Of a DNA stretch of 64,000 bases, positions 10,782 through 22,907 are shown piece by piece. The DNA comes from Aphelenchoides besseyi (Eukaryota > Nematoda > Chromadorea > Rhabditida > Aphelenchoididae): the NCBI GenBank assembly GCA_024699855.1, contig JAMPIQ010000003.1, positions 310,001 through 374,000 of the forward strand, written 5' to 3'. The position numbers were made by a program, and so were the translations under genes. Each line of letters begins with the position of its first letter. The first letter of the stretch is position 1. The notes under the pieces are model-generated. The model was not told where the DNA came from. It searched no databases and saw only the letters and a program-made list of their open reading frames with translations.

Positions 10782-13700
10782 TCACAAAATGTTGTGCAAA
10801 GCAGAAGTCAACAAATTGATATCCGAGCGAAGCGAATTGACTGCCAACATCAACGATCGTTTGTTATTCAAAACCTCGATCGATTCAGTGTATGGATTGT
10901 AGCGCACAACAAACGGACGATTCATACTGTTGGTGAAAGTTCTGAAATTCGAGAGTTAAGATCGAAGTTGAGGGAACAAGTTACCTCAGCTTTTGTTGTG
11001 CTTCTTCAAAATTCCGAGTGTAGAAGTAAGCTTCTTGAAATGTGGTTATCAAACACTCTTGTTGAACAACACGATCCGGATCGAAGCGCAGAATTTGCGG
11101 TTTGTCTTCGACCGCGTGCTGCAACACAATCGGACTACTGAATGAGCACAAAAACCCATAGATCACACAACAACAAGCACAAACGACCATCTAATTCTGC
11201 ACCTTCAATTCTCCGGCACTGGACAACAATCCTGCACCATAGATCTTGTAATCGGCGGTCGCTATTCCACCGTTGGCTGTTGGAGTGACTGAAGATGCCG
11301 AAGAAAGTTGTTTCTTCTGATTATTCGGCGGTTCTCCACTGCAAAGTCCAAACTCAATGGAAAAAAAGTACAACTAAAATGTGTTGAGATAAATATGTTA
11401 AAAAGCATCTCAGCTCACCGTGGCCAATTTTGACAGATCTTCTTCGCTTGCACCCAGCGAAGCTAAACCGATTTCTTGCGAAAACTGTGCGAAATCGGGA
11501 TCAGCAAACAGCGCCATGTGACCCATCAGTTCGTGAACCGTATCTCTGAACCCAATTTCTTCTCGTTGGCGTCTATCGACTTACGGTTCTGGCGAATAAG
11601 CCGGTTGTTCGTGATGGCGAATGTATTGAGTGCAATTGAAAACACGAAACGCCAAACCGGCCAAGAAATCGCGAGCACTCAAATAGCCGGCAACCGGTCG
11701 AAGTCGAAATCCCGTCTTCTCTGCAAACTTCGAATTCAATCTGTGATGTTTATGAGTTGCTTACCACGCAAGAAATTGCTCACATCGTCCAATTGCGGTA
11801 TATTGTCCGGAGAATAACCGCAGTAACGTTCCAACAACTCGAAATTGTCCAGAAACTCTTTGCACGCGTGTTTTAAATGTAACTCTCGAAGTCGTGTGTA
11901 AACGATTTTCCTACAACGATGAAATTGAAGATATGAATATATCGATCCACTTGCCATGTTTGTTTCTCACGATCCGTATGTTCAATTCGTGGAATCGGCT
12001 CACCACTAAACTTTCTGTCTTTTCAATCACTGCTACGATGCTTACTGTTTGTAGCTGAGCGCAATATCAGCGAACATCATTCGACGCTTCCGATACTCTT
12101 CATCTTTGAATCCCTGAATTCGAATTCTAAGAAGATCTCATTCACATTACACTCACTGGATGATCAGCATCAAGACCAGCACCATACTAAAGACCCGCAA
12201 AGGTTGAAGTGCTCGCTTTTCAACTTACCATGATCACTCGTTTTGCGCAAATGTCCAAATCTTTGATTGATTTCGGAAACCACGGACATCCTGACAAAGC
12301 GTCTAAAGCATTCGGTCTTCGTTAACATTCCGATCAAACCAGAATTCTGTTTTTACGTATTCGTGTGATCTAATCGAATCCCATGAGTTCGACTATTTGC
12401 GGGCATCTTATCCGCCATCTGCGGAGTGGAATTGCGGTTTTCGATTTCACATAAAATCGTCCAAAAGGTGAAACTTGTTTCTGACATCAAGCCTCCCGGA
12501 TCCTGTCGATTTCGATCAGTAGTTTCATGCACGAACGAAGAGATCTAAAGGTCGGAACATAATTCCAGACCTTAACAATTGCGGCGTCTAATGCGAAAGT
12601 CCGCGGACGGCGATAAACTTCTCCGCTAACGAATCTTTAGCCCGTGGCATTTGGCGTCGCGAAATTCGAGTATAAAAGTCGAAGATGAATGTGAGAGCGG
12701 ATTTTGATTTCGTTTGTTCGTCTGCACGATTTCAGTGCTTAAGGTTGGGTTTATAGTTACTTGAATGCGATAATTGCGGGTTTTAGGCAACAACGACCAT
12801 CAAAATGGATAACTACAAAGAGAGCGAAGAGCAACGACAGATGCGTCGGGTTTGTATTTTCGCGTGTGTTATCAGCACGGCGGCGGTTATTGGCGCCATT
12901 GTGACGTTGCCAATGCTCTACAGTTTCGTACAAAATCTCCAATCGCATTTGGCCGTTGAAACCGAATTCTGTCAACTTCGATCCAAAGACATGTGGGTCG
13001 AAATGAGCAACTTGCAATCGAACTCGCGATCTGAACGTGCAAAACGTCAATACGCCAACAACCCAACCGGAACGCCTTCATACGGGGCTCCAGTCGTGGC
13101 TCCTGATATTGGTTGTTGTGCTTGTCAACAAGGACCACCGGGGCCTCCAGGTCCGAAAGGTAAATTAAGCTACTAAACGACAGGGTTTAAACAAATCAAT
13201 TCGTAGGTGACGATGGAATACCGGGTAATGATGGAAAAGACGGGTATGTTTAGATTGGTGTATACATTTAATCGTCGAAAGTCCAGAATGATAGGATCCA
13301 ACGGAAAAGATGGTCAAGTATTGGAATCTGCTCTTCCACCAAAAGAACCGTGCATTATTTGTCCTCCAGGACCACCCGTATGTTAAAACAGAACTTCGAC
13401 AACTTACTAATCAACAATTTAGGGTCCACAAGGTCAACCAGGAGCAAAAGGACCGAAAGTAAGGATACTGAGGTTTTCACTAGAGATTGAGATGTTGTAC
13501 ACAAATAAAATTATCTAATTTGTTTTTAGGGACCAAAAGGAAAGGCTGCAGAACGTGCAATGGACGGAAAACGAGGTGAACAAGGAATGCCAGGACCTCA
13601 AGGATTAGCTGGACCTCTTGGACCACGTGAGTCGTTTTAAACATTTCTTGTTCAATCAATTTCAATTTTAGCCGGAGCTCAAGGTGATCGAGGTGCTCCG

Positions 13701-14978
13701 GGACGCGTCGTTCAAGTTAATGGACCGGCCGGACCAGCAGGGTTAGTTAATGAAGTCGGAACACCGAATAATAAGTCTTGCTTTAGACCAAAAGGTTCAC
13801 CGGGTGTTCAAGTATGTTTTCAAACACTCGGTCAGTTGATTAATCGATTGTAGGGACCACAAGGAAAACCAGGTCGTGATGGAAGTCAAGGCCTCGTTGG
13901 TGCTATCGGAGAACGTAAGTTTGAGGTTCAACACTTTCAATTACCTTTTGTTTGAAGCCGGTGCTACTGGAGGAGTTGGGCCGCAGGGAATCAAAGGACC
14001 GCGTATGTTTTAGAAGCACGAATTCAATCAGTTTCAATTTTAGCTGGACCTCCCGGAGAAAATGGCGAACGTGGAGAGGAAGGTCCCTGCGACTGCGCTA
14101 ATATCCGCACTCCACCCGGCTATTAAGCTCGTGAAGTGTTCACTTTTCATTCACTTCGTTTTTCTTTTCGTTTCTCTCAACCGTCCAATCAATTCGCAGA
14201 TAGTATCCCAATAAGCACACACAAATGGGCAAAACAATACGACGGAATCTCAGATGAGCAGCAGCAAACATATTTGTTGTTAAAACGAGAAAATAAACGC
14301 AATCAAGAACATGAATTGACGTTGATATTTGAAAACGAACCTTCCGAACCGGGATCCCGAAACTCTTCAGCCCCTAACGGAATCAACGTCTGAGAGACTT
14401 CGTGAACTTCAAATCCACAAGCACGCAACAATCGCAAAAGAGTTTCCGCTTCCAAGTCAGGCTTCAATTCCACTTCGACAAAAACTTCAATTTCGTTTCG
14501 TACTCCCGGTTTTGGATCTCGCGATTCGATGTGTTTGACTTCGGTTCCTTTCTAAAACCTTCAATTATTGATCGAAGCTTAAGTGTCGAACTTACGGGCA
14601 TAGAACTCATCACTTTTCCCATTGCCTGAGGAGTCTTTTCGGTCTTGACAATGAACGCCAGAAACGTGATGCCCTTCTCTTCATCTCGTGGTTCATCAGT
14701 TTCATCAATGGTTTTTTGGGTCTGAAAAGCGATCATTTAAATTGTGAATTCGTCAGTTGCCTTCAATTCTCGTGCATCTTCTTCCGAAACGAACGGTACC
14801 CCAACACTTCCGCTTCGACGAAAACGACGTTTGAACTCCTCGATCGGTTTGTTTTGACTAAACTCACTTGTTATGACTTCTCTGTATTTTGGACTTACGG
14901 TGCCTTAGCATCCGGAACATCCGAACGTTGTTCGTTTCCATGATTGTAGTAAACAAACTTCATTGCCGACGTTGACAT
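10782..14978 (-). CDS. tph-1: Aromatic amino acid hydroxylase, tryptophan 5-hydroxylase type
   Basis: The enzyme hydroxylates tryptophan with O2, Fe(II) and tetrahydrobiopterin, the committed step of serotonin synthesis in neurons. Fourteen exons from 14899-14978 down to 10782-10941 sum to 1599 nt, exactly 532 residues. Residues 1-60 are a variable head with [10 protein letters not shown], a likely kinase site. An ACT-like regulatory domain with KHIESR follows, then the catalytic domain starting at PWFPK. The iron ligands are present: H340 and H345 in VHELMGH, E385 in IEFGLC, with the family spacing of 5 and 45. Phe in YFF (Trp in TH and PAH) and ECLITTFQ favour tryptophan hydroxylase over tyrosine hydroxylase. 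The intron 12291-14340 holds the collagen gene below. Two introns use GC donors (11911-11954 and 14722-14760). An upstream ATG at 14976-14978 was chosen over the one at 14961-14963. Tyrosine hydroxylase is the alternative. Confidence 0.9.
12805..14126 (+). CDS. rol-8: Cuticle collagen nested in the tph-1 intron
   Basis: This is a structural collagen of the exoskeleton. The N-terminus has the nematode arrangement: a short cytoplasmic start, a membrane anchor ([20 protein letters not shown]), then a furin-like site RAKR just before the triple-helical part. Cysteine clusters (GCCACQQ, PCIICPP, CDC) flank interrupted Gly-X-Y blocks, and the protein ends NIRTPPGY. About ten exons with roughly nine very short introns follow the Gly-X-Y phase; the joins are near 13158, 13243, 13378, 13459, 13626, 13741, 13812, 13914 and 14003. 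It lies wholly inside a tph-1 intron on the opposite strand. From memory, C. elegans tph-1 (ZK1290.2) and the collagen rol-8 (ZK1290.3) are neighbours, so orthology to rol-8 is proposed by synteny, not shown. A TATA-like TATAAAAG at about 12671 may be its promoter. Confidence 0.88.
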
Positions 14979-16088
14979 CGCTGTTGCTATAGAAGTGATC
15001 GCTGTAAATCGAGAAAAAAGCGTTGATATCGACTTTTTTGGTTATGACACGAACTTAAATACCAAAACGAATTGACATCACTACAGGGTTTCACAATCTG
15101 ATTCTCACGTATTTTCAAAAACCAATTAGTCGTCGAAGCGGACCGCCATCTCTCGACGAGCCACTTGGAAGCCGTTTTGGTCGAGAATTGTCGATTAGAA
15201 GCGCAAATGGAAAGTTGTCTCGAATTGCAAGTCTAAAAACCACGACGGTGATTTGTTTCGGCGTCGGTAATGTGTTTGTTCGTTTGCCAATATCCGCTCT
15301 TCGCTTCACCGACTCATTCAGTTTCTGAATTATTCACAACAACTCGGACGCCCCAAACACTGAGATTGTTTTCCTACACTTCTTCAGTACGAACGCGAAA
15401 GTACGTGAAGAAAAGTAAAAAACCGTATAGTTCATCTCGTACGTCGGAATATCCAAATTGGTGGTCAAGGAGACTTTGATGGTTTCGAAGATTAATGGCG
15501 ACATTCGATGGCCACCGTTTCTGAAAAATGATGGTAATTGAGCCTACGATTTCCCAATCGTAACACAAAACAGAACACCGACGTTGATTGATGGCATTCA
15601 AAACGAATTAGCGTTTTTTCTTCGGCGGCACGTTGCATTTTCGAAGCAAAGAAAAGCGCTGGAATTTAATGAGGCCAAAAAGTTGGAACTGTTGAATTGA
15701 AACTCAATCAAAACACCTCATATGTGAATGTTATAGTGTGTGTGGGAGCTGTGCTCGCTTGTGCTACACATTGAACGTCGGTCAAAAAAGTCGACTGCTG
15801 AATGTGCATCACCGGCTAGTTTGCACAGATGTGTTTACGGTCATTTCAATCTTTTGTTGTTATTTGGATGGCTATTTCGCAACGATCACTCAATCGTTGC
15901 TCTTTTCGTTTAAACGGAAATCAATCGGCACAATTTTTGTAGCAATGGAATAGGTTGTTAACCCCCGAGAAGACTCATTGCTTTGGCGTCTTTGCAGCCT
16001 TAATCGACGGGAAACGTGTTTCGAGTTTGTAGTGCCGTAAATAAAACGCGTACAATCGCGAGCTGTTCATTTGCGTTTTCAGCTCGAA
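14979..16088. other. Divergent intergenic region, likely tph-1 and synthetase promoters
   Basis: This is 1.1 kb between the minus-strand tph-1 start and the plus-strand synthetase start. On the minus strand a TTTACAG acceptor near 15021 just upstream of the tph-1 ATG could be a trans-splice or 5' UTR acceptor. I see no coding frame with splice support. Confidence 0.45.
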
Positions 16089-18128
16089 ATGTCAACCGCT
16101 GTTCCGCTTCCTCATCGCGTCGGACCGAAAGCTGATGTTCCGGAGGTTCCATTTCACGCGTTGTTTCTTCAACTTATCAACGCTCAGATTCAACAGAATC
16201 CCGAAAGAATTGCGTTCGTAAGTTTTTGAAGCTTAAAAGATTCTTTCAATTTCTATCTTCAGATTCACGATGATAACCCCAATCTTCCAACCGTTACGTT
16301 CAAACAGCTGTTGGAGTCGTCGTTGAGTTTTGCTCACTTCATTCAATCTGAATCACTTGTTCAACGCGGCGACATTGCCGCCATCTCGCTGCCAAGTTCG
16401 TGGCACTACGTGCTTTCGATAATCGGAATGCCGGCGAATGGAGCCGTACTTTCGGGTTTCAGTTATCGAGCTACAATTGGTGAGTTCGTTCTATCGACAC
16501 TTTTCAAATTTGCTTTCACAGATGAAGCCCTTCATCAGTTGCGAGACAGCGGAGCGGTCGTGCTTATGACCACCGTCGAGAATTATCAACGTCTTTCCGC
16601 CATCTTTGATAAACTACCGAATCTCAGGGTTCGCTCGAGTACACAATTCCTAATTCTTTTTTTTTAGTCGATCATTCTTTTGAAGACGCGAGAGTACTCT
16701 AAAATTCGATCGCTGAACAGCAACCACAGACTTTTCGACTTTGATTGCATACTCAAGAATACGACACCGAAGTTTGATTTTAAGTGGGTTTCCTTTGTTA
16801 ATTCATGATTTAACTTTGTTTTCAGCTCCGTAAAAATCAACCCAAAAACCGATCTCTTGGTTCTGCCATATAGTTCGGGAACCACTGGATTGGCCAAGGG
16901 CGTTATGATAACTCATTACAATTACGTAGCAATGTTAGTTGGACTAAGTACGTAAGTGTTCGCGATCGATGTCATGACATCTCAAATGTTTAGACACGCA
17001 GAACGAGAGTATACGCCGGTTTTGGAGAAATATGCTCCAAACATACGAAGAACACATGACTATACGGTTTTGATTTTACCTCTCTATCATGCCATGGGTT
17101 TCTTTTCGTTGGTTGCCAACGTGGCTCGTGGCAATACTGTGGTTCTAATTCAGAATTACACGGAAGAGAAGCTCTTTTCTGCAGTTCAGAAATATCGAGT
17201 GAACTATCGTAGCTCCTGAGCTGTTTAATCATAAGATTTTAGCCTCGAGTGTTGACAATGATTCCCGGTCTTTACAATCGATTCCTTCATTCGGCCAAAA
17301 TCAAGAACTACGATCTTAGCAGCATTCTCAGTTTCGGCTCGGGTGGTTCAACGTTGTCCAGCGAACTATCGACTCAGTTTCAAAATCGTTTTAAGTCGGT
17401 TAAAATGGTCACTCAAGGCTACGGAATGACCGAACTCACAACCGCCGCTTTTTCGACCTCTCAACGCGCAACACCCGGAAGCATTGGAATTGCACTTCCA
17501 AACGTTGAGTATCGAGTAAGTTTTCTCCAACTTGTCGTCATTACGCTTGTTTAGATAGTAAAAGATAATGGTGAAGAAGCGGGAACAAACGAAGAAGGTG
17601 AACTGTGGGTTCGTGCTCCGACGGTCATGCTTGGCTATTGGAAGAACGAAAAGGCGACGTCCGAAACAATCGTAAAAGATGGTTGGCTACGGACTGGTGA
17701 GTTCGACTGTTGGATATAAACATTGGAAAAGTTTCTCAGGTGATTTGGTGCGAGAAGACGAGAATCGACAAGTTTTTGTTGTTGGAAGAGTAAAGGAACT
17801 AATCAAAGTCAACAGTTTTCAAGTACCACCAACTGAACTGGAAGGACTGATCGATAAGATGCCCGATGTCAAGGACTGTGCGGTCATTGGAATCCCCGAT
17901 CCATCAGCCGGTGAATTGCCGCGTGCCTACGTTGTTCCACGACCGAATTCGAAACTCACTCCGAAGCAGGTGATTGATCATGTTGCCTCCAGAGTCTCGG
18001 CTTACAAACAACTTCGTGGCGGCGTTGAGTTTGTTACTGAGATTCCGAGAAGCGAAGCCGGAAAGATCGCCAGACGTCGTCTACTCATGGACTATTTGAA
18101 GAAACAAGAAACCAAGAGTCGCTTGTAA
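16089..18128 (+). CDS. Acyl-CoA synthetase / 4-coumarate-CoA ligase-like, peroxisomal
   Basis: This AMP-forming ligase activates a carboxylic acid to its CoA thioester. Nine exons are read: 16089-16217, 16263-16479, 16522 onward and so on to 17740-18128. The AMP-binding P-loop reads [16 protein letters not shown], followed by the block [12 protein letters not shown]. The C-terminal hinge reads [20 protein letters not shown], and the catalytic lysine lies in SEAGKIARR. Length (about 530-540 residues) is normal for the 4CL-like group. The protein ends in Ser-Arg-Leu, a peroxisomal targeting signal type 1, so import into peroxisomes is likely. In nematodes such enzymes can feed fatty-acid or ascaroside side-chain beta-oxidation; the substrate cannot be told. 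Exon 8/9 joins at GWLRT-GDLVRE with a split Gly codon. Confidence 0.9.
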
Positions 18129-18197
18129 ATTTGTTTTCAAAACATTAAAGCCGTTAACTGTTAGATTACAAAGTTTATTTTAAACACTCGTCTTACA

Positions 18198-19848
18198 TCA
18201 ATAGTCCATGTCGTCGAGATTGCCATGGAATTCGCAAACATCGTCGAAATCGGACATGATTAGATCGTGTCTCCCAATCACTCGCACACCCAATTGATAT
18301 CGCCGATCGTCACGATCCTCGACCACACCCACTTGACCACGTTGTTTTCCTCGTACGATCATAACTCGACCATCAATCTTCGGAATGACTGTTTCAAGGT
18401 ACTTTTGTTTTAGAGCTGAAAATAGCATTTCAATAATCTTGTGTTGACAACTTACTATGCAAACGTCCACGATCATCTCTTAATTCACAATGATCTCTAT
18501 CTGCCGCATCGACTACAAGCATCTTGGATTTGTAGTAACGACCTTCTTTGTAATCTTTTGATATCACGCGAACCATCAGCTCAGGAGCGACCCACAGACT
18601 TGCACGTGAATTCGACGGCTTCTCTTCGTCAATCTCAATGATCTCGACATCGCTATCGAAATCCTTGGCTTTTCGATTCGATTTGTCCGAACCATTTCGA
18701 TTATCACCGCAATCCTTCCGTTCATCCTGTTGATTTTTGCGTTGATCTCGTCTCTCGTAATCGTTGTAAGAAGATTTGTCTAAAGAATAATCGAAAATGA
18801 TGAAAACATCATTGAACTCACTTATCACTTTTCCACGATCTGTGTATTCTTTGTCGCTGGTTGTCTGCAGATAACCGTCGGCTATTGTTTGGATTGTGCC
18901 ATTTGCGAGCTTCACATCACAACGACCAGCCACAGCGTCGATATCAACCACTCGACCATAGGAACCCTCGAATTTGCCACCAATCACTCGAACAGCTACC
19001 CCACGAGCCATTGGAATTTCCGATTCAACTGTAGAGTCTAAATCAAAGTTCACTTTGAATGCTTTTAAAAGATCATTGCACAACAAGTTCCGAAATAAAC
19101 TTGAGAAATTTATGGCTTACCACTTCCGTTCTTTTCTGTTTTTCGTTTTTTCGATTTGCTGATTCCCAAGTCAAAGGTTTTGCCTTTGGCCTGCACGTTT
19201 AATTGGACCACTCGCTTGTTGGTACGACCGATTCCTTCGCCTTTCTTCCAACCAAAACCGCGCAAAAATGCATTTCCAAAGTCCGAAAACTTGATCTGGT
19301 CATAGTCGGGATCCACATCATCCGGCTCACCATTTGCATTCGACTGTAGGGTTTGATCGACCTAAAATGTAAAGTAGAAACAATGAAAATGAGGAAAACT
19401 AACCGTTTCGTCGGTCTTCAAGTCGATGGCCTTTCGTCCGGAAGCTTCCAACAAAAGTTCCAACAACGCCTTTTGCTGGTCGGTCGCTGTGCCATCAGCC
19501 ACCGATTGCTCCAGCCGATTGATCCGCCAATCACTGGTCTGTTGAATCGGAGCAATGACAACTTCTTCTTTCTTCTTGACGGCACTGAAAATCAGGAATG
19601 AAAAACGTTTGAAAGAAAATCACCCACCCGTTGACTAAGCCATTTTCCATGAATGTGACTGCTTCATCTCGAGTCCGTTCCACAATCGTTGAGTGATTGG
19701 CCGTGGATACCACTTTAGAAACTTGTTTCTTCACGCTGAATGACAGTTTCATGGCAGCAATCGCCGGCATTTCCGCTACTACTTCCTCAACTTGAACGGT
19801 CGTTTCATCGACGGCGGTCAATTGGGTTGACGAAGAAGGCGATTTCAT
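18198..19848 (-). CDS. GPKOW-like spliceosomal protein (G-patch and two KOW domains)
   Basis: This nuclear factor belongs to the GPKOW/Spp2 group, which binds the DEAH helicase of the activated spliceosome. The N-terminal exon starts at 19848 with a Ser/Thr- and Glu-rich head, then KLSFSVKKQ, a conserved Spp2-type start. A G-patch (GFGWKKGEGIGRTNKRV) follows. The first KOW reads VAVRVIGGKFEGSYGRVVDI; an Asp/Arg/Lys-rich linker separates it from the second, VMIVRGKQRGQVGVVEDRD. The order G-patch, KOW, KOW and the acidic end match the family. Several introns of 40-60 bp are read, for example at about 19358-19402 and 18417-18454. The 3' end faces that of the synthetase, only 70 bp away. The Spp2 interaction role is family knowledge. 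Confidence 0.87.
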
Positions 19849-20283
19849 GACGTGAATGGAAAATTGATGAAAGAACTCAAAAACAAAGAACGCAACTTAC
19901 GAAAGCGAGAAATTTCATGTGACCACGAAATACTGCGGACCATCGATTCGACCCTAAGCAACGAAGTTACAAGCGGGTTGTGCAGTTACTCGAGTTCTTT
20001 TTAAGTTAAGCACCTTTGAATAAGATTGATAAACGAAAGTCCTGCATTCACGTGTGCATGTCGAAGAACAAACGTTTGACGAAGCAACAAAGACCGAGAA
20101 AAATAAGAAACAACCCGGCTGCCGAGTTTCCATTCGATTAATCAGAAGTGCAAGTGTACGTCCATGGAGTCTGCGAGAAAGAAGATTAAAATTATCAGGA
20201 ACCACATCGTTTCCTGACTGCTGCCAAAAAGTTCTTCGGCGCCTCATTCAATTAGACTCTGTCGTTTTCGATGTTCAATTGAA
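19849..20283. other. Intergenic, divergent promoters
   Basis: This is 435 bp between the GPKOW-like gene (-) and the first F-box-like gene (+). No motif or coding frame is convincing. Confidence 0.4.
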
Positions 20284-21375
20284 ATGATTGTTGCAAAGAA
20301 AGTGTGTCGTTCGAACGCCCAATTTCATTTGGAAGTAAGTTTGTTTTTGTCTTAGAGTTTCCATTTCTCTTCAGGTTCTACCATTTCTGGACTCGCACTC
20401 ATTACAAGTGGCGAGATTAGCGTGTAGACCGTTGAAATCGCTCATCTCCGAGCATCTAAATGAAGTTGTTCGTGCACATTTGGAAATCGTACAAATTCGC
20501 CAAGTGGACTCCGATACGAACAACGACACTTGTGTATTCATATGTCGTTATCTGCCGTCCAGAGGATCTGTGAAACAGTTTCGAACCGATTCGATTCACT
20601 CGGCAATTGAATGGCTTTGGCCGTTGGTTTGTGGCACTTTCCTGTGCTTGTTCAACCTCCAAAACTTGGACATTAATCACCAAGTACTCGACGCTTTAAC
20701 TCAACTATTCATCGATTTTCGTTTAGTCCAATTGAGTCTTGTTGGTGTTTCGTTACGCAAATCCGAACCTCAGAAACTTTGCAGTCTGCTGCAACGACAA
20801 CTTCGAGCCACTCGTTACTATTTCGGACGAATAAAAGATGTTCGATCAATTGACTTCTTTGATGGAATGCTCCAATCCGATGTTTTTTTGTCAATGGAGA
20901 AGGTAAGCTAAGAACTGTGGGGTTGTTAGTTTATCTTTCAGATTCAAATCGACGTTGCAACTTATGTAGGTCGTGCATATTTGAGTTTGAGCGACGATGC
21001 GATCATTCAGTGGTTCTTTGAAGCAGCGCCAATACTCGGCTACGGTGTTTTGATTGTTCGAGATGTAGAGTTGGCTGACGATTTCCTACAGAAACTGCTC
21101 AACGTAAGTGTTTGAATTTGATCTTTGCAACTTCTGGTTTTTAGCGTTTTCTATTACAACACACTCCGAAGACCATTTCACTGGTCGTATGCGGTCATTG
21201 TCAACAAAACACGAGCGAATACTCGTCGTATGTTACGATCAGAAATGAAACTCCAACCTGTGTAGTTCCGAATATGCGGACAGGAGAGCAATTGGAAGTT
21301 GAGGTTCTGAATAAAGAGCGTTTGGAGATCGCGAGGCGACCATTGACCAGAGATGCTCAATTTCTTGGTAATTAA
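20284..21375 (+). CDS. F-box-like nematode protein, copy 1
   Basis: Four exons (about 20284-20334, 20377-20910, 20942-21103, 21145-21375) read continuously from MIVAKKVCRSN to a stop after FLGN. Residues 18-45 (VLPFLDSHSLQVARLACRPL and on) look like a short F-box: hydrophobic LP..D...L..AR..CR. The rest is an alternating helix/strand region with no motif I know, about 330 residues in all. C. elegans has hundreds of fast-evolving F-box proteins that act as SCF ubiquitin-ligase adaptors; that role here is an inference from the N-terminus only. The adjacent gene is a diverged paralogue (shared blocks HLEIVQIR/QLDIVQLR). The true start could be further upstream. Confidence 0.6.
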
Positions 21376-21534
21376 AAAGGCAAAGACGTTGAGAATTTGA
21401 CGAACTTCCGGTCAGTGCCATGGGAGCGTACAAACGGGTGATTGCGAAAGATGGACACTAACTTTTTGTTGTACATTTGTTTAAAGAAAACGACTAATCC
21501 GTCAAGCAAATAAACACGCGAACAAGCAGAAATC

Positions 21535-22850
21535 GTTGACAGCAGAAGAAACCGAAAGCAACAAGAATAATCGGAGCCGAAATGAAATCATTCCTTGGGT
21601 ATTAGTTGGAAATTTGTTAGAACTTTCGACTATTAGATTAAAGATCTTTAACTCCCGAAAACCGTGAGAACGACCTGCTGGTGGACGTGAGAAGATGGTC
21701 AATGCATCTAAAAACAGAGCAAAGTTTAAAGTATAAAAATGATTGCAAATGAGTTTTCGTTGCGAAAAGACCGCTGAAGTTATGTGGCCGAAGATCTACA
21801 TCGTAAAAGTTGGTTTTCTTATCATTATTCCCTTCTTCCAGACGAAGCAGTTGCAGCAATGACCGAATTCAGAGCTCAATTGGATATCGTTCAACTGCGT
21901 GGTAATATTTCGAATTCAGCTAATCAATCGGCAGCTTTCAATTGCAAAGTTTTGCCGTTTCGCTCAAAAGCTCAAACTGAAAATTTCGATTCTCTTCACG
22001 ACGCAATCAACTACCTCAGGGTTAGCTGAGTCGAATTATGATTTCAACCTTTAGTTTTAGTACTTAACAAACAAAACGCAAATTCAACTGCTGATCATCC
22101 AATACGTTGGATTGGATTTGGAGATGTTAAACGAGTTGAAGCGCTTAACCGACTGCACAATCGCCGATATTTCTATTACCGGTAATGAACGATAAGTCTC
22201 GATCTTTCAGTTTTGTTTCTAGGGTGTGATTTCGATCATTGTGTACAACAAACGTTTATTGATGTTTTTCTTCGCGGTCCCTTACAAGCATCTCGTTTCA
22301 ACATCACACGCCTGAAAGGTTTGCACTTTGACTTTTTCGATGATTGTTTTGTCGATGCCTTGGGCGAGACGGATGTTAAAATGGTTAGTTCTACAAATAG
22401 CTGTTTTCGACAGTTATTTTAGCTGGCAGTGAACTTCTGTTTTTTTGCTGAAGCGGAAAGATCGTACATACGAATCAGCGAGTCCTGTTTGCTTAAATGG
22501 CTGTTGGAAGAGGACCCGAGACGTGTTGATCGTCGATGTTTGACTTTCACGGAGTTGAAATTGGATTCCGACTTTGCAACAAAAGTCGTGAAGGTAGCCG
22601 GAAACATGCTGAATGACTGACTTGTTTTCAGCGATTCTTCTCAACTCGCGATCCACGACCAGTGACTTTGGTTGTTGCCGGCAATTGTGATCAAGCCCCA
22701 ATCGAGGGTGTGGCTTCATTGGACAGACGAACTGCTCCGTGTGCTCGTATTCAACATCCGAATGAAAAAGTGCATTTGAGAATTGGCAACTACTCAAACG
22801 ATCGTGTCGAATTTGTTGTTTGTGTGAATGAAAAGACCGATGAAGCTTAG
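21535..22850 (+). CDS. F-box-like nematode protein, copy 2 (5' end unresolved)
   Basis: Exons from about 21837 to 22850 read cleanly and end NEKTDEA-stop. They align with the neighbour: MTEFRAQLDIVQLRG corresponds to VRAHLEIVQIRQ, and FDSLHDAINYLR to the equivalent SAIEWL block. An upstream frame around 21560-21660 reads NEIIPWVLVGNLLELSTIR, which would be the F-box part, linked through a tiny exon at about 21779-21801. I found no initiating ATG in that frame, so the start is uncertain and the 5' part may be damaged. Tandem duplication of the pair is inferred from order, orientation and similarity. Function as for copy 1; no ligand region is recognisable. Confidence 0.5.
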
Positions 22851-22907
22851 TGTTTATTGTCAACAAGAATAAATAGTGAGATCGCAATGAATTACTCGTG
22901 TACTCAA

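Noticed and set aside
12300..12660. Minus-strand frames thought to be the hydroxylase N-terminus
   Set aside because: The true regulatory domain was found at 14341-14978. The exon beginning at 12290 joins it in the correct phase, so the local frames are intronic.
14985..15020. DHFYSNSD reading upstream of tph-1, similar to the DUF5648 motif at the left edge
   Set aside because: It is only a few residues, in a different frame from any gene, and just upstream of the tph-1 start. It is probably coincidence.
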